64,000 nt of DNA, from positions 1 through 64,000 of the forward strand of contig JAQFWX010000121.1 in NCBI GenBank assembly GCA_027605045.1, given 5' to 3'. Positions 1-12,420 of the stretch are shown here, piece by piece. The stretch comes from Phallus indusiatus. Taxonomy: Eukaryota > Basidiomycota > Agaricomycetes > Phallales > Phallaceae. Position 1 is the stretch's first letter. Each line of letters opens with the position of its first letter. The notes beneath the pieces are model-generated. The model was given only the letters and a program-made list of their open reading frames with translations. It was not told where the DNA came from and did no database searches. Both the position numbers and the translations under genes were made by a program.

Positions 1-518
1 TTCGTCTAGCGAATGTTTTGATTGAGCTCATCACAGCATTCAAGATGAGCTGAACTGACAGCTCAAAGAGATCGCAAGCACACTGGATCTAAATTTTGAC
101 TGACTTCCCATCAAGTTAGTACCTCAATGAACCAATGTTTATGTTACTGACAGAAAATCACTGAATGGTGCGTCGTTGATAGGTTTATACGGCGGGGAGT
201 AATATACTCTACTAATATCCTAACCTATGCAAGAGGTACACATCCTCTGCTTTTGCACTGCTATGCCAAGCTGCAAGATCGCTAATCGGAAAGTACTTAA
301 TTTTGGATGTTTTTGTTTATGGAGGGAGTGTTCGATCTATTATTGTTGCTTGACGACTCGGATTCACCCTATAACCAAGGGAATAATCTCACTCATGATG
401 ATGTCGTAGTAAGATAAACCGGGTCAATTACACAGTAAAATGGTTGAACTGACACATATGCCCCAAGACTATGCCTCTTATATGAGAAGGCAAACCAAAT
501 GGCAAAGAGAGATGACTT

Positions 519-655
519 ACATGTCTTCACGGCACCGAATTTGAAGGCAAATACTTTATTCACCAGTGATATCAAAATGGGCCCCGAGTCATACAGAATA
601 ATGGTCTTGTTGTTTCGTATCCAATGATCCAGGATATCCTCATAATCTTCCATAT
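519..655 (-). pseudogene. Possible aminoglycoside-phosphotransferase-like fragment
   Basis: Read on the minus strand, this stretch encodes a piece ending in a pattern like ILYDSGPILISL, then a short hydrophobic strand and FGAVKT. This resembles the N-lobe start of fungal APH/choline-kinase-like proteins (a GPxxI turn, then a strand with K and G before a 'FGxxVxxxEA' segment). A donor-like GT follows, but no downstream exon with the catalytic HGD or DxD motifs could be found towards position 1. It is either a broken 5' remnant or a chance resemblance. The family call is inference from a short motif only. Confidence 0.2.
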
Positions 656-3600
656 AAGCATAGCAACTAAATCCAGTGAGAATTCAAAAGCAGAGGAGCC
701 GCTAACGCTTATTTGTGATATATCCTTTAAATCCAGATCAAATTGCAGTCTTCGGAGCCGAAATCGGCTAAGAACCAACGGGGAATCCGTCTGCGGTATT
801 TGTTATGCTGTTGTGTTTACATTACATATTCTGTAACTAGGACGGCGAGCTGACTCCCGCTGATCGCGAAAAAGGGAGGGCATCAGTGACAAAAAAGTGA
901 ACTGCAGAACCAAACCTAAAGCCGTGGACTAGACACGGCGATGGATCATGGATGTGTCACGGTGTCGACTTTGGCATTGCAAACCAAGAGTTTTCGGAAG
1001 TCTATTGCCGAAAGCCAGGTCGCTGAGAAAAAAAGAGACGGTCGTCGCATCGGAAAAATGGAATTCCATGTGCACCAGATCATTCCGCCGAAATAAATTG
1101 CCAGAGCCTGTGTTTAAAGAGTCAAGTGAGTTCTTTCACCGGCCGTACCCCTGAAAGAGCTGGTACATATATGATAAACGCGCGTCCGACGTCGCCCGAG
1201 TTGCCTTCTCGTCGTCAGCTGGAATGTTTGAAGTGCGGTCACCTGTTTCTACCATATGAGTATTCCTCATTTAATTGATTTAGAATTCCGAAGAGGTATA
1301 TGTTGTATAATTTACAATCACCACGTTTTTTGACGCTGTTTTAGGACATCAAATATCAATATCATATGGGGCCGGCAGGCTGAGACTTCAAAAAAAGGGG
1401 CCTATCCTGTGTGCAGTGTTACCAAAGCCCCATAAAATAATGAACTCCCAGGTGACTCCATTCATATATCTCATCTCATTTTTGGAAAGGCTTTGGCTGA
1501 GCAAAAATCAGAGCCAGCGACGTTGGCGGTCCGTCCTTTCCTTCAAGTTTGACGCGGGGATATTGCCATAAATGTGAGCTTCTCACAGAGGCGTTCGCAC
1601 AAAAGTTGTATGTATATATATATATGCAAAGCAGCCGCCAGGATATTACATAAAAGAGGACTGCCGTCTGGATTTTTGATGACGCTCACTGATTGCTCAT
1701 TGATGTCGAGTTGCGGTCCCATGTGCACTCAGTATAGCCTTCATCTAGCCCAGGCTTGAATCTTGATTCTGAGGAGCCAGGCATGGCCGTACCGCATTAA
1801 ACGTTTTTCCTTGGAAAGGCTATCAAAACGTATCGGACTCATGACTCTGAATCATGAACTTTTGGACTAGCACAACTCGGAACTCCATATATAAGGAATC
1901 CGGGCCACCTTTTTACTAATAATTTTTGGCTGCAGAGATTCGAAGATCAACGTATGGCTTTGGTCAAGGTCGGTTCGTCTAATCTTAAGTAAAGAATTTG
2001 ATTTTGATGATGACACGAGCGTTTTTAAACGGCTCTTCGCTTTTCAGATTTTGGACTCAGTCCAACGGCACGTTTTTCCAAATTTAGATTGCGAGTCAAA
2101 TAGCTGTGAGATCTATTTGAAAGGGTTTGTTTTTTAGTCCAGATAGATCTAACAAAGTGCGTACCTTGTTTGTTAGTCATCGTACCTTTTAAGTATGATA
2201 ACCCAAATTTCTAAAGGTCTGATATGGTCTGGTTTGACACAGAGATCGAGGTTAAAATCGGTCGTAAAGCTTGTACACATTGAAGCATTCGTAAATCCAT
2301 AGTACTAGGCGCTGACCGAATCGGAATAAATTCTTCGGAATCTTCAAAGGGGAAAAAAAATAATGATACAACAAACTGACGCGCAGTCAATCCGGGGCAT
2401 TACTTTTGAGATGAATTTTCGGTGGATCCGGATGGTCTACCCTTGTACTACACCGGAGTTGCCGGAGCTGCATTCCAAATTGGCTGAACTAGGCAAAATG
2501 TGAGATTATGACATATTTGCCACGGGTGTTGAATAAATCCAAAACGAGTAAATGGTCGATTTATCGACTATTTTCTCATTAACGTTTGTTTAGGTATGGC
2601 AGCAAACGATGGGTCCAAAAGCTGATTTAGATTCCAGGATGCTGTAGTCGATCTACGCAGGATCTTCTCTCTGTCAGTCTAAAACGACAAACATTGATGT
2701 CAGAAGCGCCAGCAATGAACGCGTATTTGTGCGGAACTCTTAAAATGCCATCTCACCGAGTGAAGAAACTTCGAACGTACCTATTATGGATCTGATTCCG
2801 GAGGATATCACGGAAAACTATCCCGGGATTATTCTCACACTCTCAGTCCTCGACCAATGCCAGTGCCATAATAAATGGCTGTCAAATGAAAATCTGTAGA
2901 TTTAATCCTCTCAATTTAATGCATTCTTCTTTGGAATCAAAGCTCAAATTGCCTGGGCAGTGGTTTCGGAGTGGCGGAATGATCGCCCATCATGGAGCAC
3001 GTATCATTATCAATAGTTTGAGAACTTCTTGTTTCAAGGTAACTCTTTAACTCTTTAACATGAAATGCACAGTACACATAGTGATTACTATAGGTACTCC
3101 GAGCCTCTAGCCTTACCTGTCCAGTCAAGATATAATACTCGCCGATTCTGCGGGGCCGACAAACAACCGAAGGATCTCAGTTAGTTGAACTGAATACGCA
3201 TGTAATGACATCCCAGGCGGAGGCGATGCTTCTGGATGCTCAGCTCGTGATACGAATAAGCACCGTCAAAGTACTCCCCATCACATTCCCGTCAAAGACT
3301 GGTTCCTGTCAATAAGCCAGGTCAATTCAATTTTCTCCCCCTCTCTCATTCTCGTTCTTCCTTTGCGCACGCGCATGCACTCTGCGCTGAGTCGATGATG
3401 TAAAATAGAACCTTCAGTTCTACCCACGGGTTCAACTTTGAAGAACGTGTGCCTTATTCTGTTCATGCGTGAGTCGGCATTCTTGTGAATTACGATTAGG
3501 AAAAACATTATATCCTTCCATTGGAAAAGCTGTATTTTTATACTTCATATTGTCCGTTAAAGGTGCGACTAATCATCAGAACAGGTATTCTTTACGCCCT

Positions 3601-4919
3601 GGCAGACATTTGATTCCGGCGAGTCGCATGGCTGGTGAGAAAGTACATATTGAGGTACGGCAGCACCACTCATGTAACTCATGGTGAGGTATTTTTCACA
3701 AATAGCAAGAGCCATGGCCTCAAATGCTGCTGTATAGTACTATCACCCCATAAATAAATGTGTGGGTGGTGTTCACCCCCCGGATCTTTTTCCCTCCATC
3801 ATTCATTTCTTTGGAACCGTGTAAAACAAATTCTTCTATTCGCGCATACTTCGTTAGCCGAATGCAAGGCATACGAGAAAATCATATCTCAATATTCTTC
3901 AAATTCCAATTTGAAAAAAAATTTACGAATCGATATGACCCGGTCAACCAAGTATGTACACAGTGTATGCTGGGAAAAAAATGTCAATACTGTTTAGGAT
4001 GATGACGCGCTGTGTGTTCTAGTGGCCATGCTGACGGTATATTTATTTGGAGTGACAATCTATCAATCAATTTAGAGTCCTAAGCGAACGGTATTTATAT
4101 ACACACATGCGTGCTCTAATCATATGCCTTAATGTCCCAGGGTAACTGTATGTACTAGTATATGTCACTGCACTAATACTAGTCCGCTTTTTCTAAACGA
4201 CTACAATTTGCACAATTATTGTCCGAATTATTATTTAATTCAAGTGGTTCTTCGATTCCCTTCTCTTCTTTTCAACCATGTCACGTACATAATTTGCTCT
4301 TGGGTTCTTCGAAAACTCAATGCACACAATATTAGTTACCACATACGGATGTCGCTTCGTCCTGAAAGAGTTAAATCTCGGATTTATCTGTGGGGCCAAG
4401 ATGCTGCGCTGCCCATGATCACTTGTGAAAACGTGCATATAAATGTACATTACATAGATATATATATTGCGTTACATTCAGCATCCTAATTGGGACACCT
4501 TTTTAAATTTTATACTGAATAAACAAGTTGAACATCTGGATGAGCCAATTCAATGCTCCTCCACCTTTTCCTTCCTCTCAACACGTGAATCTAATTGTGA
4601 ATCGGACAGATTTATCTGGCTCATTCCTGGCACTGAATAGAAATCCTCCGATGCGCTGAGGCTCGTCGGTTCCCTTTATACGCCTCAAGCGCTCGTGCGG
4701 CACACTTTGACCTGAGCTTTGCCCGATTTGGACACCGACCTGATCGATCTCCCGATCTACTGGGTTATGTAATAATTCCCTCAAAAATGATTCCGGTTAG
4801 GTTCCGGCTATGAGAATCACAACTGCTGTCAAAAGGCCGAGGCGAACTTTTTGGTGGTACAAGTGCCGCCAAGAACAAACTGATATTCAATGTCTTCGTC
4901 TCTTTCTAAATATATAGAG

Positions 4920-5740
4920 GAATAATCTGAACGGAAAAAAAGAAGAGTAATGTTGATATCACAAATATAAAGCGGAGACTATACAATGTAAAAGATGACT
5001 CGGATGGATGTAAAAGAAAAGAGAGAGAACAGTACTATGTATATGACAGGATAAAAGAAACAACAGGATCAATGAAGTGTAAAAACAAAAAGAAAAAAGA
5101 CAATTATGTAAGGCGAATGAAAGCGATAGAAACACAAAAGTATTGCAGGGTAACCGGAAGAGCACCGGCGGCTCCGTTTTCTTTTGAAGGGACCGTCAAC
5201 ACAAGGGTTACGTGTTTGCGCGCGTATCTATGTGACGCCCCGAGAGAAAAGACTTGAAATCTGGTTTGAGTGGTTGATGGACGTTGGTATAGTGATTATG
5301 CCATGAAAAACCAAAAGCGAAGTAGTTGCAAAGGAGCCAGCAGCAGGAAAAAGGTGAAAAAGAAAAAAGCCCAAACACCAAATATGCACGGAATAAGAAG
5401 AGGATATAAGATTGAAGTGAAACCAGACGGAAATAAGTTGTATAGTGTAACAGAGCAAGGATCCAGAGCAGCCGGAAAAGAGAAAAGAAAAGGTAAAAAA
5501 CAAGATGAGATGCACAAGAAGGAAATCATTCCAGAGGCTGACAACAGGATCCGGAGAGAATAACGGACATCACCAAGATGATAGAGTGGATAAGGATACT
5601 CCGTGTATGTGTGTATAACGATGAGGGAGACGATGAGATTTCGGTATCGATAGCATTTGGTGTACCGAATGATGTGTGCACGGGAAGCATCCAAAACAAA
5701 GTCCAAAAGAAAGAAAGAAAAGGGTAATACGTGAGATAAA
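4920..5740. other. Purine-rich (A/G) tract on + strand
   Basis: For about 800 bases the + strand is dominated by A and G, with runs such as aaaaagaaaaaag and gaaaagagaaaagaaaagg. The complementary strand is correspondingly C/T-rich. The long open frames here (for example a 158-codon, very hydrophobic minus-strand frame) are explained by this skew and show no family resemblance. CT-rich tracts are common just upstream of fungal transcription starts, but no gene was recognised downstream on the minus strand. Confidence 0.55.
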
Positions 5741-6330
5741 TAGGGCTGTGTGCGTAATAGTACAACTGCCATGTTTGGGCACTGCGACGAGTGTCAGTCA
5801 GTGTGGCTTGTATAGTCATCCCATGACCGTATTTTGTTGATAGAGCGCCCATGCAGGAGAGTTTTATCTGGATAAGGCCGGGGGTGGTAGAGCTATTTGT
5901 CTACAGTAGCCAAAAACGTCGGACGGCACGCTAGCAATGCGAGAGGCCGGCCTTTACTTAGCAGATGCTTTCATCCCAAGCTAAGCTGAGCTCCCAACGG
6001 ATCCCGGTTCAGATAAAGTTCGTCTTCATGTAATCAATGAAGAAAGAAAACTCCATGATGCAAGGGTGGGTAGCGCTTCCAACGAAACCGGGTAAAGACA
6101 CAATGACAGCCAAAAAAAAACAAAGCAGAAGAGTCCCAAATTTTTGACAAGTGATGTTAGGCGTTTGAGTCAACCGGGGATGGCGTTGATGTTAAACCAA
6201 TAACCCATGGCCGATGATCTCAATCAAGAAATGTAACCAATCCTCCCGATAATCCGCAAGGTTGTGTTCCAGTCCGGTTATAGTGATGGTGGTCGAGGGG
6301 AGTGATGAAGTATTGGCTGGGGTGAATACA

Positions 6331-6363
6331 AGATGATGATGATAATGATGATAATGATGATGT
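6331..6363. repeat. GAT/AAT trinucleotide microsatellite
   Basis: A short run of imperfect GAT/AAT triplets (gatgatgatgataatgatg and onward) lies immediately downstream of the stop codon of the minus-strand gene at 6374-8081. It is probably within that gene's 3' untranslated region. Confidence 0.8.
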
Positions 6364-6373
6364 TTATATAGCA

Positions 6374-8081
6374 CTACCGTGCTGTTTCCTTGCGATAAAG
6401 ACCTGCCATACCACGATAACCCGACGCAAATGCCACTTCTCGAATCATAGCTCGACCCAGTAGTAAAACCCAGACCAAACCGTCCGTGCCCTGAGTGACC
6501 AGCGGACTAGGCCACATCAGTGGACCTTCCCCAGGACTAGGCGTATAATCAAGATTACTCGCCCCATCCGGTCTCGAGCACTCGTCTTGATCAAAGTCGA
6601 CCTCGTACTCTTCATCATACCGCAGCTGACATGACAAGATCCGTGCATATGTTTTCGGGAAACATCGCGCAATAACGGGTAGATTGAAGTACACCGATGC
6701 AATGCTTACATTCCGCGCTGATCGTTGATGATAAGTTAATAGTGTTTGGACTGCGTCGTAGTAGTCTTTCGGGATGATCATGGTTTGGGTCGATGAAGAT
6801 GAAGGTGCATTGGGGGCGGCGTGTGATGGTGCTGTACGTGATGATGCTAAGGCGGGTGGTGTAGGATTAACTAGAGCAGGCGAATTATTGGGAGCTGAAT
6901 GTTGCGATGATCCTCCAAGGGATGTGGCGGGAGAAACAGCAGGAGTAGGATCGGGTGCTTGAGGCGGCTTATTGGCCCTTTCGATTTCACCTGTCTTTTT
7001 AGACAGGATGAATTGCGTGCCTCCACATTTCCGAGCGTAGACGTAGCCTTCAATCATACGACTGTTCGGAGCAAGATTAGCAAAATCAAGTTATGCAAGG
7101 AAAAATAGAAGTGGCCCAAAGACCAATAAGAAATCGCACATTAGACCGAGGAATGCCCGTTGAGCATCACCTCTTGTTTCCGCGCTTTCCCATTTGCTTC
7201 TAACCCATTGTAAGTATGGATCTAGTGAATCCCATAGGGACTGTCGACATCGTCCTTCTTCCATGTCTTTACACCATATACTGTAAGTGAAATTGAGGAG
7301 ACCGTCGACAGCTTCAACCCGAGAGATTAATGACAAATGTGGTAGCTGGGCAGGGTTTGTTCGTGACTTTTCGGACTCTGAGACTACCCGCATTCGCTCT
7401 TCTGCCGATGCTTTGAGTAGTTTACCGTAGCTCATATATCGATCACAGAAGCGGGCGAATTCCGCGGCGCTGGGCTTACCCCTGCGGTGTGAGAATGACG
7501 ACGTTTCTGGTGCCGCTCCCGGTGTTGGAGCAGTTGCAAGGACTTGAGGAGGAGGAGGCAAAGAAGGTGCTACGGATGTAGAAGTGGAAGGAAGCGGCGT
7601 CGCTTCTTCCTTATGAATCGGTATCGACTGGGGTGGTATGTGTGGTGAACGGGAATCTGATGACGGTTGATGTACATCGGTTTGTTGTAACGAAGTCCTT
7701 TGACGTTTTGCAGGAGGCTGTTGTTCAGAAGAGTCGACGGCTTGAGTGGGTAATTTACGGCGTCCTGAGAGTGATGGCGCAGGTGAGGCGCTTCGAGAAG
7801 GGGGAGACGGCGCCGGTAAGAACGTCGGTAAAGCAATAACAGCTTTTAGAATCTATTTAACATGGAAAACATATCAGAATATGAAAGATTTATCATTGAA
7901 ATTTTGAAGCGTCGGAGAAATGAGAGAAATCTGAAGCTCGTACCTCTAAGTTTTGCTCTAACTGAGCACGCGTGAGGCTGAGGCGAGGAGGAAAGACGAA
8001 AAGTCAGCGACGAGTCGGTAGATTCTGTCGAAACAAGTCAGCTCACCGTCTCTTCCGTGCCATGGATCGAGGAACGGACAT
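6374..8081 (-). CDS. Nuclear-looking conserved protein, AF4/FMR2 C-terminal-homology-like
   Basis: A four-exon model (complement of 8047-8081, 7944-7977, 7140-7852, 7062-boundary to 6374) has GT-AG introns and encodes 489 residues. The N-terminus is basic (MARKRRLTRAQLEQ) with a short amphipathic helix. A long Pro/Ser-rich disordered segment carries a nuclear-localisation-like KRQR. Two helical blocks follow, separated by a second Pro/Ser/Ala-rich linker. The first block starts near SAAEFARFCDRYMSYGKLLK and ends with a conserved-looking GYVYARKC. The second runs from PKDYYDAVQTLLTYHQRSAR. This two-part helical layout after a disordered region recalls the C-terminal homology domain of AF4/FMR2 super elongation complex scaffolds. 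That is an inference from pattern, not a demonstrated match. The gene structure is well supported; the function is not. Confidence 0.75.
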
Positions 8082-8760
8082 CTGTAGGAGGAGGAGGAGT
8101 TGGGTGGAAGAGAAAACAGCAGGGACAACACAGGCTCTGGTGCCGAAGACAAGGTGTTTATGTCATCACATGTTCTTCCCCCTCCTTTGATCCAGAAAGA
8201 TCTCAGGATACATCGCCACATCACCACCAAAAATCCCAGGATAGTCGCTTGTATCTGGAGATTCCTCCGCTGATTCCACTTCAGATTTTGCTGTACACCC
8301 TCGCAATAAATCATATATGTCCTAATAGATGTTGGAGGATTATTGTGCAGGCAATTCCTATTTAGCCCACCCGGTATGCTGCTCTCTCCCTAGTTTTGCC
8401 AATAACCAATGGACAGCATGCACAAAAGTGCCCAATCCCTGCACGTCTAATTATTGTTTTGTTCCGGCTCCCACCTTATTATTCATTATTGCCATGCTTA
8501 TGTCCTTTCCCCCCTGACAAGTAAGAATTAGCCTGGCGGGACTATTCAATTGTGGAGGGATAGTACAATCGGTTTTTGCCTTTCTTTTTTCAGACCGTTG
8601 TATGTATAAGCATAAGAGTAACATGGTAGTCAACGGATAGTTTAATCTGCATAGAACATATGTATGTAAGATATTTTCCACCATACGCAAAACAGACATC
8701 GAAGGCGCTCCGGAACACGCTCGTGGGCAATTCCCATCCCCTTCCCTTTTTCTCGGTCGT
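8082..8760. other. Intergenic region between two minus-strand genes
   Basis: Contains the upstream region of the 6374-8081 gene and the 3' flank of RPS5. Open frames here have no recognisable product. No RNA gene was recognised. Confidence 0.5.
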
Positions 8761-9923
8761 TTACCGGTTAGATTTCGCAACTCGTTCGAGCTCATCCTTT
8801 TTCTAGTAGTCCAATTCCGTATTAGTATACGCTCCACACCTCAAGCTCAAAAGCTTACCTTGATCGCATAAGAGTTAGATGAACCCTTAGCAGCATTGAT
8901 TAATTCATCGGCAAGGCATTCGGCCACAGACTTGACGTTACGGAAGGCGCTCTCGCGAGTCTGGGTAAACAAATCAGGGGTACAAGTCAGTTTCCAGTTT
9001 CTTCCGATTTGGATAAGAATCAAGATATCGCCAGTCTAGTTTTTACGTAGACCGGCTATCCAAAACAAAACAGAAGCATAGCCAGATCAGAGGAGCGTCA
9101 GGAACTTACACCAATAGTAAGCAGTGCAATCGCTTGGTTGACTCTACGCAAGGGCGAGACATCGACTGCCTGACGTCTAACAGTACCTTGGGATCCAATA
9201 CGAGTGCTGTCTTCGCGGGGTCCAGTGTTGATAATAGCATCGACGAGAATCTAAGATAGCTTGAATTAGCACGCCCATTCACTCAATGTAAAGGCGAATA
9301 AGAAGGCGAATCCACGTGCGTCATACGGACGGACCACGTGAAGACAGGAGCGAAGCACACAAGCAATATCCCAGTCAAATTCAAATTACATACCTGGATA
9401 GGGTTTTGATCGGTGAGGAGGTGGATGATTTCGAACGCATGACAGACAATGCGGAGAGCCAACAGTTTTTTTCCGTTGTTACGACCTTTCATCATTAGGC
9501 TGAATACCGTGTTTGGTAAGAAAAGATTCAATATACGTTCTGAATTGATACGAACCTGTCGACTAAACGTTCGACAATTGGCATTTGCGCCTTCTTGAAT
9601 TGTTTTTTGGCGTAACGACCAGCGGTGTGAGGGACCCAAACAGGGTGTCGTACTTGGATATAGTCGAGCAAAGAAACGTCCTTAACAGCTTCCTGACTAT
9701 ATAATAGTACACAAAATAAGTCGATGCAATAATATGACGCAAAAGAAATTTATTGGCATTCGTCAGTAATCCAGAAATAACAAAGTCCCAAAGCTCATGG
9801 AATAACTCACGATAAGGTATCCCATTTGCCAAACAACTTGACGGGTTTTAACATAGCATCCCCCTCTCCAATTTTTGCAACGGCAAGAGGCAAGGTTTTG
9901 CCAGTAAAAGATGATCCTTCCAT
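8761..9923 (-). CDS. RPS5: 40S ribosomal protein S5 (uS7)
   Basis: Six exons (complement of 9811-9923, 9556-9696, 9394-9499, 9110-9250, 8859-8960, 8761-8802) sum to 645 nt and encode 214 residues. Family hallmarks are unmistakable: [20 protein letters not shown], a [11 protein letters not shown] segment, [38 protein letters not shown] and the invariant C-terminus [13 protein letters not shown]. uS7 sits in the head of the small ribosomal subunit, where it contacts 18S rRNA and the E-site tRNA. The start at [10 protein letters not shown] gives a usual fungal length. Interruption by five introns is typical of basidiomycete ribosomal protein genes. No convincing C/D-box snoRNA was seen in the two longest introns (about 143-149 nt). 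Confidence 0.97.
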
Positions 9924-12420
9924 CGTGGGTTTAAAGTCTGACTATAATTTTATCTGAATCGGTCGCGGGTGCCCTTCGAAAGGAAAAAAGATCTGGAAAG
10001 TGAAAAGTACGGAAGGTACTACGTTTTAATAAAATATAATAAAAATTTTGAACGAGTATACGCACGGAAAAGGTCGTTCGCTCTTGCTGGCGGTCTTGAT
10101 AGTTGCCTAAGCGCGCAAAGCGGACTTTGTTGGACAGAGTAACTGTACAGACGTTCCGGCAACATGGCTACATAGCGGGGTTTGAATTTGGCACTTGTTG
10201 CTCAATTGGCGGTGTAGCAGTCGTTTGTTGTCTCCATCAAGTGTTTTGGCCTTGTCTTTCTTTTGTTTTATGAACAACAACGGATACTATCCTAGATTCA
10301 GGATGCGTCTATTTGATGAAACATTATCCGAAACGTTTTCAAGAACCAGCAATAGTGCGGTGTTTTGTGTTCTCAGGATTTGTTGAAAAAGTGGTTTCGT
10401 GAGAGTCATCCATTACACATATTAATTGAGCTCCTTCCAGGCTTTTCATTTGGAAATCCCAGATTATCCTAGGACCGACCCTTCCCCCATTGTTAACACA
10501 TTCCAGACAAAGGTGAAAAAATCCTGAAATGAAAGCATATTCAACCCTATCACCACACATTTGGTTCATCAAAGGTGTTATAACGAAATCATTATCAAAG
10601 TTCGTCATGATTGAAAATCCAGGGTTCCACCTTTTGATAGCTGTCGATGTACTCCTGAAACTTAGTTGATGTGTTACGCTTGAGCGCACGGGGAAATGAT
10701 CGAATTCGCATTACTCAAAAAAAGATGATTTGAATCTGTTCTAAGTCGTCGATTAGACTTTCCTTGTGAAGCAAGTTGGCTAAATGAATATCCGGTAATG
10801 AAAACGGAGTCGTCGGAGCGACAACTAGAGCATGTGCCAATGAGCTAATTGGGAGGAAAGGTGCTACGTCGTTTCGCCCGGCTAAATATGGACAACAATA
10901 CGTAAAAACGTCCCTTTTCGGAATACACGCTCTGCTAATTGAAGCTGGGCTGCCTTATCTTGTGCAACTTAGGCACAAATGTTAGAATTATCCTCAGATC
11001 ATACTGGGATTCTCTCGACAAATTTCCAAGGGTCAAAAAAATAATCCAAGTCCTACAGCAGCTACGATCTATCTCCATGAAGTGTGTAAAGATCAAACTT
11101 TTTACAAGGCGTTCCAAATCGATTCATGAAACCCTTAATCTGATTTCCCCTTTGTCACTGAGATAAATATCAGGTTTCAAAAGTCAATGACTAATATATG
11201 TACTTCGCACTAATACAATCTAATACGGCGTAAATTTTGCTTCGAGGAACATACCCGCACCACTCCATGACGAAATACTTGGCTGCGGGATCAATTTCGT
11301 AAATTCAACGTCAATTTCTAGGAGTTTCTAGTCGCGATACAACAGCTTGGTATTTATTATATGACATGCTCCTTATTATATTCAAGGGCGTGGAGAGAAC
11401 ATATACCTCAATGATGTCATTCCCCTGTTTTTCTTGTTCTCGTTCAACTTGTGTTTTCTTATTACGATTTTACAAGCCGATTCAAACCTCGGATCTCGTT
11501 TTGGTAAATCATTCTTAAAACTGAACATTCCACAATTTTGATGTGAATGAAAACATCCGTCTCAATATGGGTCTCCTTTCTCCTGTAGGTTTATCATAAT
11601 CTAACATTATAAATAGATAAAATACCTCTGAGTATTATGAAGAACAACTATGGCTCCGTCAAATAGAGGGATTATAGTGCACGTCTCCTTTCCCCTAATA
11701 TTGGCAATTTTAACTGAATATACGACTCCGAGTTAAATGATCAATGCCGTGCAACGCATGTCCGAGTCCCGAGATTCCAATATTAGAATGAACCCCGGAC
11801 CCCTAATCCAAATTCCTAGAGGGGGAGCACCAAGTAATTAAGGTAAACTGGTTACTCGTTATTTCTTTTTCCTCTTACTTCCGGGATATGGAGTAGTCAC
11901 CTTGTATAGTAATGAAGAAAATGAATAACTTCGCTGAAAGCTGGCACTCTGACGGACTGACTATCTGGAAACACGATACCTTACTGAAATAAATCGTTCC
12001 CGCATTTTTTGAGGCAACAAATTACTTCAAGCGTTGAAAATAAGAAAATGTTATTCCGACCGTCTAAATCTGTGCTTACAAAGTGATATTTTTATTACTC
12101 ACTACTAACCATCATAATCTTAAATCCATATCCAAAATTCCGAAGAGCTAGACCGGGCGAATCTAAGAGCAAAGTTCATTAATCATTAGTCAAGTCATTT
12201 CTTACAAATACACAGCAAACTGACTCATAGTTTCCAAATTTCTCGTCAGTATTGCGGCATCGGCTCCCTCCAATCTGGCACGCGCCGGCATCCAAAAAGT
12301 CATGACTATGCTCGCAACGAGTCACGAGAAACATGTGATTCTGCTAAAGTCGTTCGAAACCGATATAACGTCATTATTAGCAAACTTTTCCAAATTCACG
12401 ACGCGCCGGACACCGTATCG
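9924..12420. other. Long divergent intergenic region (RPS5 / LYC1)
   Basis: About 2.5 kb between two divergently transcribed genes. It must contain both promoters. No convincing coding exon was found; the longest frame (116 codons on the minus strand near 10.3-10.7 kb) shows no family resemblance or splice partners. Confidence 0.5.

Larger units (their letters stand above)
1..6373. other. Gene-poor region
   Basis: No gene with convincing exon structure or family resemblance was found on either strand. Open frames here are short and overlap each other in different frames, as expected by chance in AT-rich DNA. The exceptions noted separately are a kinase-like fragment near 0.4-0.8 kb, a purine-rich tract at about 4.9-5.75 kb and a small trinucleotide repeat near 6.33 kb. 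Confidence 0.5.

Noticed and set aside
5296..5852. Long hydrophobic minus-strand open frames that could be membrane proteins
   Set aside because: They lie in the purine-skewed tract, overlap in three frames and consist mainly of Phe, Leu and Ser from TTC/CTT runs. No family resemblance or splice context.
8961..9109. Intronic C/D-box snoRNA in RPS5
   Set aside because: Ribosomal protein introns often host snoRNAs, but no RTGATGA box paired with a CTGA box and terminal stem was seen in the 149-nt or 143-nt introns.
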